Below are positions 44,513-53,670 of a stretch of 64,000 nucleotides of DNA, in pieces. Source of the DNA: Eubacteriales bacterium. Lineage in GTDB: Bacteria; Bacillota; Clostridia; Lachnospirales; Lachnospiraceae. A program made the translations under genes and the position numbers. The notes beneath the pieces are model-generated. The model saw only the letters and a program-made list of their open reading frames with translations, had not been told where the DNA came from and did not search any database. Where the stretch lies: contig JAUNPS010000004.1 of assembly GCA_030536575.1 (NCBI GenBank), positions 1-64,000 on the forward strand, read 5' to 3'. Every line of letters begins with the position of its first letter. Position 1 is the stretch's first letter.

Positions 44513-44728
44513 AAAAGTGCCGTGCAGCGCCAAGGGTCGACCCCGCCGGGAGACTGGCCGCCCTGCAAAAGTGCCGTGCAGCGCCAAGGGTCGACCCCGC
44601 CGGGAGACTGGCCGCCCCGCAAAAGTGCCGTGAAGCGTCAAGAGTCGAGCCTGCCGGGAGACTGGCCGCCCCGCAAAAGTGCCGTGCGACTCCAAGGGGC
44701 AAACCCGCCGGGAGACTGGCTACACCGC
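44513..44728 (+). repeat. Tandem repeat, 54 bp x 4
   Basis: Units lie at 44513-44566, 44567-44620, 44621-44674 and 44675-44728, each beginning AAAAGTGCCGTG (the fourth AAAAGTGCCGTGCGAC) and containing CCGGGAGACTGGC. Units 1 and 2 differ at one base; 3 and 4 are more diverged. The array fills most of the 332-bp gap between EFR1 and the GH115 gene. The period is divisible by three, so several frames stay open across it, but none has a ribosome site or family match. Confidence 0.95.
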
Positions 44729-44808
44729 AGAGCGCCGCGCCAAAACGCAACCTCATGCCAGAAACCGGCCCTGCCCGCAATTTCTTACTTTCGAAAGAGG
44801 ATAAAAGA

Positions 44809-46830
44809 ATGAGCATTATTCTAAATCGAAATACGAAAATCATATCAAATTTCAAAGACAGCCCCACATGCCGGGCCGTCGCGATCCTGGAACGGGATCT
44901 GAAAAAGGTGTGCATGGAGACGCCAGAAAGCGGGAGTGTCATCCGCCTGGAACAAAGCGGTCTGGAGCCGGAGCAGTTCTGGATGCGGACTCGCGGTGGC
45001 GAGCTGGTGGTGGAAGCCGGGGACGGCCTTGGCTTCTGCTACGCATTGCTCCAAATCAGTAGGGAGGTTCTCGGAATCCACAACTTCTGGTTCTGGAACG
45101 ACCAGGAAATCACCCCTAGGGAACGCTATGAACTGCCGGAAGATTACCAGGTACAGTCGACGCCCTACGCGGTAAAATACCGGGGCTGGTTCGTAAACGA
45201 CGAAGTGCTGTTAAATACCTGGAGCGTAAACCGGCGGCCGGAGGAGGCCTGGGAAATGGTCTTCGAGGCGCTCCTGCGCTGCGGCGGGAATCTGGTGATT
45301 CCGGGAACGGATAAAAATTCGAAAAAATATGCGGGCCTTGCATCGGAAATGGGGCTGATCATTACCCATCACCACGCGGAGCCTTTAGGGGCGGAGATGT
45401 TCGCGCGGGCCTATCCGGGCCTGTGGCCGTCCTATCAAGAATACCCGGAGAAATTCCAGGGGCTCTGGCGGGACGCTATCCAGCGGCAGAAGGGGCAGAA
45501 AGTGCTCTGGAATATCGGTTTCCGGGGACAGGGCGACCGTCCGTTCTGGGAGGACGACCCGCGCTATGCGACGCCGGAAGCCCGCGGGGCATTGATGAGC
45601 AGCCTGATCCGGATGCAGTACGACCTGGTGAAGGAGAGCGACCCGGATGCGGAGCTGTGCACGAACCTGTACGGCGAGACGATGGAGCTGTATCAGGAAG
45701 GCTGCCTGAAACTGCCGGAGGACGTCATTAAGATCTGGGCGGATAATGGTTTTGGAAAGATGGTCACACGGCGGCAGGGGAACCACAATCCCCGGATTCC
45801 GGCCCTGCCAAAGGAAACCGACGGCGGCCGCCACGGACTCTATTACCACGTTTCGTTCTATGACCTTCAGGCGGCGAACCATATCACAATGCTGCCAAAC
45901 CCGCCGGAATTCGTGGGGAGGGAGCTGGAAGAGGCCCTTCGGCGGGGCGTGCGGGACTACTGGATCATCAATTGTTCCAATGTAAAGCCCCATGTCTATT
46001 ACCTGGATTACGTGGCGGAAATCTGGAAGACCGGGAAGGCCGACGCGGCCCATCAGCTCCCGCGTTATGTGGAAACGTATTACGGAAAAGAGCAGGCCGG
46101 GCGGATTGCGAAGGATTTTCGGGCGTACTGGGATGCTATGACATTTTATGGAGAGCACGAAGACGAGCGGTGCGGGGAGCAGTTTGCGAACCATGTTGCG
46201 CGGATGCTGGCGTGCCAGTACATGAAAAATGCGAAGGAGCGCTGTGAGGATTTGCTGTGGGCGACGGCGGAGGAGACGCTTTCGGGCCAGGTGGACTGGT
46301 ATTTGGAGATATGCCGGACGGCGAAGGAACGCTGTCAGGCTTATTGGCGTCAATGCGCGGAGACAGCGGCCGCATTGCAGGGAAAGACGCAGAGGCTTTA
46401 TGAAGATTCGCTTCTGCTTCAGGCGAAAATCCATTACGGGTGCTTCCTGGGGGCTTATGAGACGGCGAAAAGCCTGCTTCTGGGGCTGGACGGAGATTAT
46501 AAAAAAGCGTTTTACCACGCCGGAAAGGCCAGAAAGGCCTACCAGACGGCGAATGCGGAAATGCGCAGCCGGGAGCATGGAAAATGGCACGGCTTTTACG
46601 AAAATGAATGCCTGGCGGACATCCGGCAGAGTGCCTGGGTGCTGGCCGGGCTGATGAACCATTTCCGGGTGCTGGGGGACGGCCCGCACTTTTACGAGTG
46701 GAAGCGGGAATTCCTGTATTCGGAGGAGGACCGCCGTGTGATGCTGATCTTAACGATGGAAAATCATATGGAAGACGAAGAATTGTTTGCATTAATGGAA
46801 GAAAAATGGGAGGATGAAAGCGATGAATAA
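44809..46830 (+). CDS. Glycoside hydrolase family 115-like (xylan alpha-glucuronidase)
   Basis: The protein has 673 residues from ATG 44809 (GAAAGAGG 8 bp upstream). KYRGWFVNDEVLLNTW, EEAWEMVFEALLRCGGNLVIPG and ITHHHAEPLGAEMF follow the GH115 core pattern, and NLYGETMELYQEG contains a likely catalytic acid. GH115 removes 4-O-methylglucuronic acid side chains from xylan. There is no signal peptide, so it would act inside the cell on imported oligosaccharides. It is shorter than Bacteroides GH115 enzymes, lacking their C-terminal domains. It overlaps the GH105 gene. Confidence 0.8.
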   Translation: MSIILNRNTKIISNFKDSPTCRAVAILERDLKKVCMETPESGSVIRLEQSGLEPEQFWMRTRGGELVVEAGDGLGFCYALLQISREVLGIHNFWFWNDQEITPRERYELPEDYQVQSTPYAVKYRGWFVNDEVLLNTWSVNRRPEEAWEMVFEALLRCGGNLVIPGTDKNSKKYAGLASEMGLIITHHHAEPLGAEMFARAYPGLWPSYQEYPEKFQGLWRDAIQRQKGQKVLWNIGFRGQGDRPFWEDDPRYATPEARGALMSSLIRMQYDLVKESDPDAELCTNLYGETMELYQEGCLKLPEDVIKIWADNGFGKMVTRRQGNHNPRIPALPKETDGGRHGLYYHVSFYDLQAANHITMLPNPPEFVGRELEEALRRGVRDYWIINCSNVKPHVYYLDYVAEIWKTGKADAAHQLPRYVETYYGKEQAGRIAKDFRAYWDAMTFYGEHEDERCGEQFANHVARMLACQYMKNAKERCEDLLWATAEETLSGQVDWYLEICRTAKERCQAYWRQCAETAAALQGKTQRLYEDSLLLQAKIHYGCFLGAYETAKSLLLGLDGDYKKAFYHAGKARKAYQTANAEMRSREHGKWHGFYENECLADIRQSAWVLAGLMNHFRVLGDGPHFYEWKREFLYSEEDRRVMLILTMENHMEDEELFALMEEKWEDESDE

Positions 46831-47914
46831 ACCGATTTTTTACGCGAAAGCGGCCATCGAGACGATGATGCGGAAATACCGGGCGGAGGAGTTACCGCCG
46901 AAAGGCCATTTCCATTACCATCAGGGCGTGTTTTTGTCCGGCGTTTACCAGATTTATGAGCAATGCGGGGACGAGCGGTACTTTCAGTATTTGAAGGACT
47001 GGGTGGATTCCTGCATGGACGACGAGGGGAAACTGCGGGAGTTTGATCCGGGGCAGTTGGACGACCTTCAGCCTGGGATTCTGCTGTTCCCACTGTTTGA
47101 GCGGACAGGCGAGGCGAAATACAAAGAACTTTTGGATACCCTGCTGGGGATTTTAAAGGATTTTCCGAAGAATGCGGAGGGCGGTTTCTGGCACAAGGAC
47201 TTTTATCCGAACCAGATGTGGCTGGACGGGCTTTACATGGCCGGGCCGTTGAGTGTGCTGTACGGGACGAAGTTCGAAAAGCCGGAGTTTGTGGAGCTGG
47301 CGGTGAAACAGGCGCTTCTGATGCAGGAAAAGACGCTGGATGAGAAGACCGGGCTTTTGTACCATGCCTGCGACTGTTCGAAGGAGGCCGAATGGGCCGA
47401 TCCGGAGACGGGGTGTTCGCCGGAGTTCTGGGGGCGGAGCATTGGCTGGGTGCCGGTGGCCCTTTTAGAGGAGCTGGACTGGATTCCGAAGGTGCATCCG
47501 GACAGGGAAAAGCTGGTGGAGATGGTGCAAAATCTGCTGACTGCGCTGTGCCGTTATCAGTCCGAAGACGGGCGGTGGTATCAGGTAGTGAATAAAGGCG
47601 GCCAGGAAGGAAACTGGCTGGAAAATAGCTGCTCCTGCCTGTATGCGGCGGCCATTGCGAAGGCGGTGCGGACGGGAATTCTTCCGGAGAATTACCTGGA
47701 ACATGCGAAGCGGGGCTATGAGGGCGTGATCCGGTCGCTGGAATGGGAGGGCGAGAACCTTCTGGTCGGCAATGTCTGCATTGGGACAGGTGTTGGAGAT
47801 TATGCGTTTTACTGTGCGCGGCCTGTTTCGGTGAATGATCTGCATGGAGTCGGGGCGTTTCTGATCCTGTGCGCGGAGATGGGAAAAGGAGGATTGATGG
47901 ATGAAGATTTATGA
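46823..47914 (+). CDS. Glycoside hydrolase family 88/105 (unsaturated glucuronyl/rhamnogalacturonyl hydrolase)
   Basis: The protein has 363 residues from ATG 46823 (GGGAGGA 8 bp upstream). The (alpha/alpha)6 barrel markers include HYHQGVFLSGVY, NQMWLDGLYMAGP with the catalytic Asp, and SPEFWGRSIGWVPVAL. Such enzymes remove the 4,5-unsaturated uronic acid left by polysaccharide lyases. It is cytoplasmic. Its overlap with the GH115 gene and the following cyclase gene points to a uronic-acid oligosaccharide pathway. Confidence 0.9.
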   Translation: MNKPIFYAKAAIETMMRKYRAEELPPKGHFHYHQGVFLSGVYQIYEQCGDERYFQYLKDWVDSCMDDEGKLREFDPGQLDDLQPGILLFPLFERTGEAKYKELLDTLLGILKDFPKNAEGGFWHKDFYPNQMWLDGLYMAGPLSVLYGTKFEKPEFVELAVKQALLMQEKTLDEKTGLLYHACDCSKEAEWADPETGCSPEFWGRSIGWVPVALLEELDWIPKVHPDREKLVEMVQNLLTALCRYQSEDGRWYQVVNKGGQEGNWLENSCSCLYAAAIAKAVRTGILPENYLEHAKRGYEGVIRSLEWEGENLLVGNVCIGTGVGDYAFYCARPVSVNDLHGVGAFLILCAEMGKGGLMDEDL

Positions 47915-48485
47915 TATTTCGCAGGAGCTGTTTTCCTGCTGTGTGTTTCCGGGAGATCCGGCTCCGGCGCGGGAACGGGTTCTGGAAATCAAGAAAGGGG
48001 ATAGCTGTAATCTGACGTCGCTGTCCATGTGCGCGCACAATGGGACGCATGTGGATGCGCCGTACCATTTTTATGCGGATGGGAAGACGGTCGATCAGCT
48101 CGATCTTTCGAAGCTGGTCGGGGAGGCGCAGGTGATCGCTTTCGACGGAGAGCTGTCCGGAGAGGATATGGAGCGCCTGCTTTGCGGTGCGCCGCCCAGG
48201 ATTTTGCTGAAAGGGAAAGCGGTGGTGACGCTGGAAGCGGCGAAGGCAATGAACCGGCACGGCGTTGTGCTGGTGGGCGTGGAGTCCCAGACCGTGGGGC
48301 CGGAGGACGGGCCGCGGGCGGTTCATCTGGAACTTTTGGGCCAGGAAGTCGTGCTGCTGGAGGGAATCCGGCTGGGCGAGGTTCCGGAAGGGAAGTATCT
48401 GTTAAATGCCGCGCCGCTGAATTTGGGCGGGGCGGATGGAGCGCCTTGCCGTGCACTTTTACTTTCCATGGACGAAGGTGCGTGA
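47901..48485 (+). CDS. Cyclase-family (kynurenine formamidase-like) hydrolase
   Basis: The 194-residue protein has the metal motif HNGTHVDAPYHF (HxGTHxDxPxH). The family includes kynurenine formamidase and other metal-dependent hydrolases or lactonases. AAGGAGG precedes the ATG and the gene overlaps GH105 by 14 bp. In a uronic-acid gene set it might open a lactone or act on the keto-uronate released by GH105; this is inference from position. Confidence 0.85.
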   Translation: MKIYDISQELFSCCVFPGDPAPARERVLEIKKGDSCNLTSLSMCAHNGTHVDAPYHFYADGKTVDQLDLSKLVGEAQVIAFDGELSGEDMERLLCGAPPRILLKGKAVVTLEAAKAMNRHGVVLVGVESQTVGPEDGPRAVHLELLGQEVVLLEGIRLGEVPEGKYLLNAAPLNLGGADGAPCRALLLSMDEGA

Positions 48486-48489
48486 AAAA

Positions 48490-49188
48490 ATGAAGTATAA
48501 AATTGCGGTCTGCGACGATTCCGCGGCGGACAGACAGTTCGTCGGGGATATGGTAAAGCGCTGGGGCGCGGCAGCCGGACACCTGGTACAGATAAATGAC
48601 TTCCCGTCTGCGGAAAATTTCCTGTTTCATTACGCCGAAGAAAGCGACTACGACATTCTGCTTCTGGATATTGAAATGGGAACCATGGACGGCGTGACAA
48701 TGGCCAGGCGCCTGCGCAAAGACAATGATACCGTTCAGATTATTTTTATCACGGGATATTCGGATTATATCGCAGAAGGATATGAAGTGGCCGCGCTCCA
48801 CTACCTGATGAAGCCTGTCAAAGAAGAAAAGCTGTATGCGGTGCTCGACCGCGCTGCGGAGAAGCTGGCCAAAAACGAAAAAGTGCTGCATTTTGAAACC
48901 GGAGGCGAAATGGTTCGCGTGCCAATCTATCAGATCCGTTACGCGGATGTGATGGGAAACTATGTGACCGTCCACGCTGCGGAAGACATTACGGTGAAAA
49001 TGACACTGGGAGAACTGGAAAAATCCCTGGATGAACGGTTCTATCGCGTGGGGCGCTCCGCGATCGTAAATCTGACCCAGATCAGCCGCGTCACAAAATC
49101 CGAGATCAAATTAAGCGACGGAACCGCCGTCCCCCTTCCCAGAGGAGCCTACGACGGCGTAAACCGGGCGATCATCCGCATGAGGTGA
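48490..49188 (+). CDS. LytTR-family response regulator
   Basis: The 232-residue protein has an N-terminal receiver with phospho-acceptor Asp60 (LLLDIEMG) and Lys in YLMKPV. A C-terminal LytTR DNA-binding domain follows (DVMGNYVTVH, YRVGRSAIVNLTQISRV). Start ATG 48490 follows the cyclase stop by 4 bp with GAAGGTG upstream. The domain pair is that of AgrA/VirR-type regulators. It forms a pair with the GHKL kinase 6 bp downstream. Confidence 0.94.
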   Translation: MKYKIAVCDDSAADRQFVGDMVKRWGAAAGHLVQINDFPSAENFLFHYAEESDYDILLLDIEMGTMDGVTMARRLRKDNDTVQIIFITGYSDYIAEGYEVAALHYLMKPVKEEKLYAVLDRAAEKLAKNEKVLHFETGGEMVRVPIYQIRYADVMGNYVTVHAAEDITVKMTLGELEKSLDERFYRVGRSAIVNLTQISRVTKSEIKLSDGTAVPLPRGAYDGVNRAIIRMR

Positions 49189-49194
49189 AGACCA

Positions 49195-49857
49195 ATGGGA
49201 CTTTTTTCTAAGAAAATCGAGAAACAGATTGCTTCCTACCAGCAGGAGCTGATCGAAACGCATTACCGGGAAGTCGATAACATGTACCAGCAGATCCGCG
49301 GCTGGCGGCATGACTACCGCAATCACATTCAGACCATGAAAGCCTATGCGGCGGCAGAGGATTGGAATGCGATCAAGGAATATCTGGATCTTCTGGACGA
49401 AGACCTCGCCACCGTCGATACGGTGGTTAAGACCGGAAATCCTATGACGGACGCGATCCTGAATTCGAAAATTTCGCTGGCAAAAGCAAAGGGCATCCAG
49501 GTGGTGGCGGACGCGCACATTCCGGTCAAGCTGAAATCCTCGGAAATCGATCTGTGCTGCATCCTGGGAAACCTTTTTGACAATGCCATCGAAGCAAGCG
49601 TAAAACTCCCGGAGGAGCAGCGTCTGATCCGGGTATACATGGATATGAAGAACACCCAGCTTTATATTTCCTTCACCAATTTTACAGCGGGAAAGAAGAT
49701 GGAAAAGGAGGGGAAGCGTTTCCGCAGCACCAAGGGCGACGGCCATGGCTTCGGGCTTGTGCGGATCGACGCGATTGTCGAACGCCTGGAGGGCTACATC
49801 AGCCGGAACAGTGAGGACGGCGCGTTTACAACGGAAATCCTTCTTCCCCAGGTATAA
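49195..49857 (+). CDS. GHKL-type histidine kinase lacking a membrane sensor
   Basis: The 220-residue protein starts directly with a short coiled helix and the H box WRHDYRNHIQTM (His39). The N box LCCILGNLFDNAIEAS and GHGFGLVRID of the ATPase domain follow. AgrC/VirS-type kinases normally have five to seven N-terminal membrane spans, and none are present here. The signal must therefore come through another protein or be cytoplasmic. A terminator follows, then two ABC exporter genes. Confidence 0.9.
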   Translation: MGLFSKKIEKQIASYQQELIETHYREVDNMYQQIRGWRHDYRNHIQTMKAYAAAEDWNAIKEYLDLLDEDLATVDTVVKTGNPMTDAILNSKISLAKAKGIQVVADAHIPVKLKSSEIDLCCILGNLFDNAIEASVKLPEEQRLIRVYMDMKNTQLYISFTNFTAGKKMEKEGKRFRSTKGDGHGFGLVRIDAIVERLEGYISRNSEDGAFTTEILLPQV

Positions 49858-49889
49858 CCCTTCCCATTCATCCCCCAAAAAGAACAATT

Positions 49890-49921
49890 CGTCCCCAGAA
49901 TTTTCCGGGGACGCATTTTTT
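49890..49921 (+). terminator. Rho-independent terminator after the GHKL kinase gene
   Basis: CGTCCCC (49890-49896) pairs with GGGGACG (49907-49913), followed by CATTTTTT. It separates the LytTR/GHKL pair from the ABC genes. Confidence 0.8.
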
Positions 49922-49954
49922 GCAGTAGGATAGGATTGAAATGAGGTGGCTGAC

Positions 49955-51766
49955 ATGAAAACAAAAAAACAAAGGCCGACGTACAGTCTGGCGCAGAATG
50001 TGCTTTGGATGGGAAAGATTGCGTGGAATACCAGGAAGGAGATTTTTCTGCTCTGCGTCCTTGCCGCATTGATGGAAGTTCTGTATTATCTGGCCCAACT
50101 CTACATTGCGCCGGAAATCCTGCGGCTGGTCGAGCGGCATGCGCCCATTGGAAATCTGCTGCGGACGATCGTGTTCTTTACGGCGGCGCTGTTTTTGGCG
50201 CTTGGGTTTAAGGAGTATCTTTTACGCTGTGTTTTCCCTATCCGCGTCGATATACGCTGTACGGTTATCGGTATGATCATTCACAAAGCGTCCGCAACGT
50301 CTTATCCCAATACGCTGAATGCGGATTTTATTAAGCTGCGTGAAAAAGCCTGGGATAGCTGCAACAGCAATAACAGCGCAACGGAGCAGATCTGGCAGGA
50401 GCTGACCAATCTGCTGAAGGATACCGGCGGCTTCCTTGTCTATCTGACCATTCTTTCCAATCTGGATTTTACGCTTTTGGCGGTGATCATCGTCACCTGC
50501 CTGATCGGATTCTTCGTATCCAGCAGGACAAACGACTGGGTGTATCAGCACCGTGAGGACGAGAATGTTTACTACACAAAGAAAAGTTATATCCGGAGTA
50601 AATCCCAATCGCCCGTCCTGGCGAAGGATATCCGCATTTTTGGGCTGCAGAACTGGCTGAACGACCTGCTGGATCAGGTGCACAATGTGTATCTGGATTT
50701 CCGGCTGAAGGTGGAGAAGAAGCGGCTTGCGGCCGATCTTACGGAAGCGGTGCTGACGATGGCGCGAAACGGCATTGCGTATGTCTATCTGATTCATATG
50801 GCGCTGGATGAGGGGCTGGGCGTTCCGGAATTTGTCCTGTATTTTTCCGCGGTTTCGACCTTTACGACCTGGGTAACGGGAATCTTGCAGGATGTGTCAA
50901 AGCTTCACAAAAACAGTCTGGATATCTGCTGTGTGCGGGAATTTCTGGAATATCCGGAGCCGTTTCCGTTTGAAGAGGGCGAACCCATTGCCTGGGCTGA
51001 CCGCTATGAGCTGAAACTGGAGCATGTGTCCTTCCGCTATCCCGAAGCCAAAGAGGATACGATCCATGACCTGAATCTGGTGGTGCATCCCGGTGAAAAA
51101 CTGGCGGTTGTGGGGCTGAACGGCGCGGGCAAGACCACGCTGGTGAAACTGCTGTGCGGCCTGCTTGACCCGACAGAAGGACGTGTTCTGCTCAATGGAA
51201 AGGACATCCGGGATTTTAACCGTAAGGAGTATTACCGTTTGTTCAGCGCGGTGTTCCAGGAGTTTTCGGTGCTGGATGTGACGGTGGCGGAAAATGTCGC
51301 GCAGACTTCGGAGGGAATTGATTACGCCAAGGTGGAAAGCTGCCTGGAAAAGGCGGGGCTTACGAAAGCGGTTCGGGAGCTGCCAAAGGGCCTGGATACC
51401 CATGTGGGCCGGGATGTTTACCTGGACGGCATCCTGTTCTCCGGAGGGCAGACCCAGCGGCTGATGCTGGCCAGGGCGCTTTATAAGGACGGCCCGATCC
51501 TGATTCTGGACGAGCCGACGGCGGCCCTCGACCCCATTGCGGAAAATGACATTTACCGGAAGTACCATGACATGACGAAGGGAAAGACGTCGGTGTTCAT
51601 TTCCCACCGCCTTGCGTCGACCAGGTTTTGTGACCGGATCATTTTTGTTGCTGACGGCGGGATTGTGGAGGAAGGGACGCACGAAAGCCTTTTGGCGCTT
51701 GGCGGCGCGTATGCGAAGCTGTTTGAAGTCCAGAGCCGCTATTATCAGGAAGGGAGGGCGTTTTGA
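49955..51766 (+). CDS. ABC exporter half-transporter (membrane + ATPase), first of pair
   Basis: The protein has 603 residues from ATG 49955 (TGAGGTGG upstream). A six-span membrane domain fills residues about 25-320. The ATPase domain has GLNGAGKTT, signature FSGGQTQR, Walker B ILILDEPTAALDP and SHRLAS. All catalytic motifs are intact. It overlaps the next gene, also a half-transporter, so a heterodimer is likely. The cargo is unknown; a peptide or antimicrobial is plausible given the adjacent LytTR system. Confidence 0.92.
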   Translation: MKTKKQRPTYSLAQNVLWMGKIAWNTRKEIFLLCVLAALMEVLYYLAQLYIAPEILRLVERHAPIGNLLRTIVFFTAALFLALGFKEYLLRCVFPIRVDIRCTVIGMIIHKASATSYPNTLNADFIKLREKAWDSCNSNNSATEQIWQELTNLLKDTGGFLVYLTILSNLDFTLLAVIIVTCLIGFFVSSRTNDWVYQHREDENVYYTKKSYIRSKSQSPVLAKDIRIFGLQNWLNDLLDQVHNVYLDFRLKVEKKRLAADLTEAVLTMARNGIAYVYLIHMALDEGLGVPEFVLYFSAVSTFTTWVTGILQDVSKLHKNSLDICCVREFLEYPEPFPFEEGEPIAWADRYELKLEHVSFRYPEAKEDTIHDLNLVVHPGEKLAVVGLNGAGKTTLVKLLCGLLDPTEGRVLLNGKDIRDFNRKEYYRLFSAVFQEFSVLDVTVAENVAQTSEGIDYAKVESCLEKAGLTKAVRELPKGLDTHVGRDVYLDGILFSGGQTQRLMLARALYKDGPILILDEPTAALDPIAENDIYRKYHDMTKGKTSVFISHRLASTRFCDRIIFVADGGIVEEGTHESLLALGGAYAKLFEVQSRYYQEGRAF

Positions 51767-53625
51767 TGAAAGGGAAATGGTCGCGTGTGTTCGCTGCGCA
51801 CAAGCGCGGGATGCAGGAGCTGCATAAAGTCAGTCCGAAGCTTTTTCCGATTATCACGCTTTTCGCTGTCACGGGGGCGCTGATTCCTTATGTGACGGTT
51901 TTCTTTTCGGCGAAGATCCTGACGGAGCTTGCGCTGCTTCGCAGGGCGGAGGTGCTGTGGAAATGGGTGGCTGCCGGAGTGCTGTGCGGCGGCTTGCTGG
52001 CGGTTGTCAATGCATTGCTCCACCAACGCTATGAAACGCTGCTGGATGATATCTGGGGGCGTAAGGAAATCCTGTTCTGCCGGAAAATGTTTTCGCTGGA
52101 TTATGCGGATGTGGATAAGCAGGAGATCCGCGACCTGCGGAATCAGATCGCGCAGATGGAAAACTGGGGGAGCTGGGGGCTGGGGAGAGTCCCGGAATTC
52201 TATGAGGCGTGCGTGAAAAATGCGATTGGTATTTTGAGCGGCGCAGCGCTGACGGCCAGCCTGTTTTCTTCTCCGGTTCCGGAAAGCGCCGGCGCCCTGA
52301 CGGTTTTGAACCATCCGCTGTTTCTGCTGGCGTTTGCGGCCTTGCTGATTGGGATCAGCCTGTTAGCGGGCAGATTTTATGCGAAGTCCGCCGGTTATTG
52401 GAGCGGCTTGGCGGAGGATGCGACGTTGGGAAACCGCATCTTCGCGGTCTTTGGAGAGATCGGGTCTCAGAAGGAGCGGGCGGCGGATGTACGGATGTAC
52501 GATCAGCAGGAGCTGGTCGGAACGTATTGGTCGGAAACGAACAATCTTTTTGGGGCAAAGAGCGATTACGGGAAGTTGTCGAAAGGCGCGATGGGGATTT
52601 ATGCGGGGCTTGGCGTCTGCGTGTCCACGCTGATCACGGGATTTGTGTATGCGTTTACCTGCCTGAAGGCGTGGGGCGGCGCGTTTGATGTGGGAAGCGT
52701 TACGCAGTATGTGGGCGCGGCCACCGCATTGGCCTCGAATGTCTATGCGCTTCTGAAGGTCTGCGGCGATATGAAGATTAACACGGCCCATTTGGAGAGA
52801 ACCTATGAATATCTGGATATTCCCAACGCAATGTACCAGGGAAGCCTGACCACGGAAAAACGCTCGGACCGACATTATGAAGTGGAGTTTAAAAATGTTT
52901 CTTTCCGTTATCCCGGAAGTGAGAAATGGGCGTTAAAGAATGTGTCTATGAAGTTCCGGATTGGCAAACGCCTTGCGATCGTAGGGGAAAACGGAAGCGG
53001 GAAAACGACGTTTATTAAGCTGCTGTGCCGCCTGTATGATCCCCAGGAAGGGCAGATCCTTTTAAATGGTATCGATATTCGGAAATACCGTTATGACGAG
53101 TACCGGGATATTTTTGCGGTGGTGTTCCAGGATTTTCAGCTGATTTCCCAGCCTTTGGGGAACAATGTGGCCGGAAGTATGACCGTAGATGAGGAACGGG
53201 CGAAAAAGGCGCTGATCGACGCGGGATTTGGGGAGCGGCTGAATACGCTGCCGGACGGACTGCATACGCAGTTATATAAGGATTTTTCGGAAAATGGAGT
53301 GGAGGTGTCCGGCGGGGAGGCGCAGAAAATTGCCATTGCCCGCGCGCTGTACAAGGATGCGCCGTTTATTATCCTGGATGAGCCGACGGCGGCTCTCGAC
53401 CCCATTGCGGAGGCGGAAATTTATTCGAAATTTAATGACATTTCCGGGGACAAAACGGCAGTCTACATTAGCCACCGGCTGTCTTCCTGCAAGTTCTGTG
53501 ATGAGATCGCGGTATTTCATGAGGGGACGGTGATTCAGAAGGGCACGCATGAGGAGCTGCTTGCGGAGGAAAGCGGGAAGTATTATGAGCTTTGGCACGC
53601 GCAGGCGCAGTATTATACGGAATAA
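51766..53625 (+). CDS. ABC exporter half-transporter (membrane + ATPase), second of pair
   Basis: The protein has 619 residues from ATG 51766, which shares one base with the preceding stop (AGGGAGGGCG upstream). A six-span membrane domain is followed by an ATPase with GENGSGKTT, VSGGEAQK, FIILDEPTAALDP and SHRLSS. Both halves of the pair look catalytically complete. A terminator lies directly after the gene. Confidence 0.92.
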   Translation: MKGKWSRVFAAHKRGMQELHKVSPKLFPIITLFAVTGALIPYVTVFFSAKILTELALLRRAEVLWKWVAAGVLCGGLLAVVNALLHQRYETLLDDIWGRKEILFCRKMFSLDYADVDKQEIRDLRNQIAQMENWGSWGLGRVPEFYEACVKNAIGILSGAALTASLFSSPVPESAGALTVLNHPLFLLAFAALLIGISLLAGRFYAKSAGYWSGLAEDATLGNRIFAVFGEIGSQKERAADVRMYDQQELVGTYWSETNNLFGAKSDYGKLSKGAMGIYAGLGVCVSTLITGFVYAFTCLKAWGGAFDVGSVTQYVGAATALASNVYALLKVCGDMKINTAHLERTYEYLDIPNAMYQGSLTTEKRSDRHYEVEFKNVSFRYPGSEKWALKNVSMKFRIGKRLAIVGENGSGKTTFIKLLCRLYDPQEGQILLNGIDIRKYRYDEYRDIFAVVFQDFQLISQPLGNNVAGSMTVDEERAKKALIDAGFGERLNTLPDGLHTQLYKDFSENGVEVSGGEAQKIAIARALYKDAPFIILDEPTAALDPIAEAEIYSKFNDISGDKTAVYISHRLSSCKFCDEIAVFHEGTVIQKGTHEELLAEESGKYYELWHAQAQYYTE

Positions 53626-53628
53626 AAG

Positions 53629-53664
53629 ACAGCGCAGTTCTCAGACGGGGACTGCGCTGTTCCT
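53629..53664. terminator. Convergent terminator
   Basis: ACAGCGCAGT (53629-53638) and ACTGCGCTGT (53651-53660) form a perfect 10-bp stem between the ABC gene and the convergent L,D-transpeptidase gene. Confidence 0.8.
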
Positions 53665-53670
53665 TAAATT

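Noticed and set aside
44388-44942. 184-residue minus-strand frame with repeats of 18 residues
   Set aside because: It exists because the 54-bp repeat period is divisible by three; it runs into the EFR1 and GH115 genes antisense and has no start signal.
48490-49857. A complete agr quorum-sensing locus
   Set aside because: No AgrB-like protease or AgrD-like peptide frame was found near the LytTR/GHKL pair.
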